Shown here in pieces: positions 61,881-64,000 of a stretch of DNA of 64,000 nt. This DNA comes from Phycomyces nitens. Lineage: Eukaryota; Mucoromycota; Mucoromycetes; Mucorales; Phycomycetaceae. Numbering within the stretch: position 1 is the stretch's first letter; every line of letters begins with the position of its first letter. A model generated the notes under the pieces. That model worked only from the letters and a program-made list of their open reading frames with translations, was not told where the DNA came from and searched no databases. The translations under genes and the position numbers were made by a program. The DNA lies in NCBI GenBank assembly GCA_022702545.1, contig JAHRBC010000008.1, forward strand, positions 1,240,001-1,304,000. The letters are read 5' to 3'.

Positions 61881-64000
61881 ATGACATCTCTCAATGGGAT
61901 CATTGAACCAAATCACAACCCAATCCTAAAGACATTGTCTCTAAAAGTGAGCAAAAGAGCCCTCAAAATAATTTCAACCACTGTATTAATAGCATCACAT
62001 TCAAAAAAAAAATAGACCATTCAAAATGAATGGAAGGTCCTTCAGGCCATCAAAATCAAGCCATCCAGAATCCCAAACCCTAGTCGATCACACGAATTAG
62101 ACAGTGACAATTTAGCAGGCCTGAATTCCGAGAGCGATGTAGAATACAGCGATACCAAGAGGATAAGAAACTACGGAGGTCTGGATTCCATTCTCAAGAA
62201 ACGAATCACGTCGACTGGAAAAGTGCTATATCAAGTTTCATGGAACAACGGGCGTACGACAGAGGTAAAATAAATAAATAGATAGATATGGATGTGGAAT
62301 CGATTTTTTAGAGAGAAAGAGAGAGGGAGATTGATGGATTGATGGATTGGTTTGAATATTTCCCAACTACAGCTTTTATACATATATATTTCATTTCATT
62401 TAATTTCTTTCTTACCTTGCTATTCCTTTCTTTTTCCTTTTGAAATTCTTGACAATCAATCAATCAGGAACCACCAAAGAATCTGCATATATTTTACGAA
62501 AAGATTGAAGAGTTTGAACACAACCAGCACAAGAAAACCAGCTCGGACAACAACAACAACAATAACAGCAGCGACAATACCAAAAAACCGTTTGGTTTCT
62601 CACCCAATTCCAACCGCCCCCGTCGTCTTCAAAGAGGCCAGAAAAAGACAATTAGTTGGAGTGGCACGACTGCAAGCGACAAACACTTTACGAGCGAATC
62701 AGACAGTGAGGCAGGTCAAAGAAGGAGTACTCGTAGAAAAAGAAAGGTGGTCGTGTCGACCGACAGCGATGATGACACCAGCGATTCCACCCAACTCCAG
62801 ACCAAACCACGCTCAAACGCCAGACCTAAAAAATACCAGGACAAGCCAACTGTCATCAAATACCAGGACTCTGACACACACTGGTCGACGTGTATCAAAT
62901 GTAAACAAAGGGGATATCCAAACGGCCTGCCACAATCGACCATCAAAAAAAGAATGTCTGCCTCAGCAAACCAGGACAGAGATGAGTTTCTAGATGACGG
63001 ACTCTCGGAAGGACGTCTGTTGCTGTGCAAGACATGCCCAGCCGGTCTGCACGAGGGCTGTATAGGCCCCAGTTCGAGGGCCAAAAAAAGATACTTAAAG
63101 ACACATGTTGTTAATGGCGAGACTGTGACCCAAGTTCAATGCAGTAGTTGCTCAAGCCAAAAGGCCAATGCGTTTGAAACATTTCCTTCATGTTATCGAT
63201 GTGGAAAGAATAATAGCCATGAAGAGTCCACATGCATTCCAAAAGAAAAAGTATCACAGCTCAAAGACACTTTTAATGCTCTGTCGATTGAACATGATAA
63301 TTCAAATAATCCCAAAATGGATCTAGACACAGAGAAGGAGCGGGAAGAGATAGAAGAAGAAGAAGAAAGGCCAATTGAACCTTTGTTTCGATGTATTCGC
63401 TGTCTCTGTGCTTCTCATATTGAGTGTCTGCCTCCATTTTCAGACAAAGATACTAGATTCCCAAATATGGATGAAGAGGCTCAGGCAAAGGCAGGCCGTC
63501 AATTGTGCTTAAAGACCTGGTCCTGCCCTGATTGTATAGTCTACAACAAAAGGATCGAAAAGGTTCTTACCGGTCGATCCGTGTCTTTGACAGAAGATCC
63601 AGCAAAGGGCACAGTAAAATATCAAAAACCCAAACTTGAATTCCTTGTCAAATGGGAAGACACGTCTTACAGGCATCTGTCGTGGGTACCTGTCGATTGG
63701 GTCAAGCGAATAAACCCTGTGCTTTATAGAATGAATCAGGCAAAGGCTGATCCAGACAACTTTTTGCCAGAAGACAAGGTCGTTTTGAACGAGTGGCTCT
63801 TTGTCGACCGGATCCTTGACATGGAATCTGGCACACAACGTATCCTGGCAAAGTATTCTGGGCGGCCATACAACGAAGGTCTGTCTAGAAAGATCCAAGA
63901 TCAATTGGGTCCACTGTATATTAATCTTCGTCTTTGAATATATATATATGTATATATGTGTATATATAAATCATACATGAATGGTTCTAGCTTGCTGGGA
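61881..64000 (+). CDS. Chromodomain + PHD-finger protein, Mi-2/CHD-like remodeler, 5' part
   Basis: Exons 61881-61946, 62016-62264, 62468-63878 and a fourth starting at 63991. The frame appears to stop at 63937, but a 112-base intron (63879-63990) removes that stop and restores RPYNE|ACW, the typical end of a CHD chromodomain (YDEATW). Features in order: a chromo-like segment at residues about 75-125 (GGLDSILKKR, LYQVSWNN); a Ser/basic linker; a PHD finger at 247-333 (CIKC, CKTC-x4-H-x2-C, CSSC); a second zinc-binding PHD-like region at 347-460 (CYRC, CIRC, HIEC, CPDC); a chromodomain (LEFLVKWEDTSYRHLSWVP); and another (VDRILDMESG ... LAKYSGRPYNE). This order is that of Mi-2/CHD3 or Mit1 nucleosome remodelers, whose SNF2 ATPase would lie beyond the window. 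ATPase identity is therefore inference. Confidence 0.8.

Overview
The window looks like nuclear DNA of a filamentous fungus, most likely a Mucoromycota (Mucorales-type) genome. Genes are broken by many short introns of about 55-95 bases with GTAAGT-like donors and TAG/CAG acceptors. Intergenic DNA is very AT-rich and full of homopolymers and decayed DNA transposons. The conserved genes are fungal/eukaryotic: spliceosomal PRP8, SIN3 co-repressor, cytosolic peptide:N-glycanase, an FMN-binding oxidase-like protein and a chromodomain/PHD remodeler. The species is not determined; Phycomyces or a relative is only a guess.

Layout. (1) 1.4-9.5 kb, minus strand: a complete six-exon PRP8 whose protein carries an in-frame 198-residue mini-intein. 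(2) 9.5-25 kb: AT-rich DNA with two paralogous two-exon C2H2 zinc-finger genes, several small inverted-repeat elements (MITEs), a broken tyrosine recombinase, Tc1/mariner debris, an uncharacterised multi-exon gene and a gag-like zinc-knuckle remnant. (3) 25.6-49.3 kb: five F-box/leucine-rich-repeat-like paralogues, all on the plus strand and spaced about 4-7 kb apart. Three are intact, one has a single-base frameshift in a T run, and one has three in-frame stops but no frameshift. Between them lie long-inverted-repeat (foldback) elements, Tc1/mariner copies at several stages of decay and a LINE 3' end. (4) 49.6-64 kb: gene-dense, conserved DNA with SIN3 (minus, 15 exons), a PPOX-like gene (plus, divergent from SIN3), PNG1 with an apparent C-terminal L-type lectin domain, a secreted Ser/Ala/Pro-rich surface protein, and the 5' part of a chromodomain + PHD gene that runs off the right edge.

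The housekeeping blocks at both ends concern RNA splicing, chromatin repression and protein quality control. They do not form an operon-like unit. The middle is an accessory region where F-box paralogues (presumed substrate adaptors of SCF ubiquitin ligases) expand and decay among transposons.

Most notable observations: the PRP8 mini-intein; the PNGase-lectin fusion with a GC-AG intron in its catalytic core; the graded-decay F-box array with a promoter block shared by two members; an approximately 1.1 kb foldback family embedded next to those two F-box genes; and a 50-residue block nearly identical in two zinc-finger proteins whose flanks have diverged. Exon junctions were deduced by eye from reading frame, splice consensus and remembered family conservation; no alignment was run.
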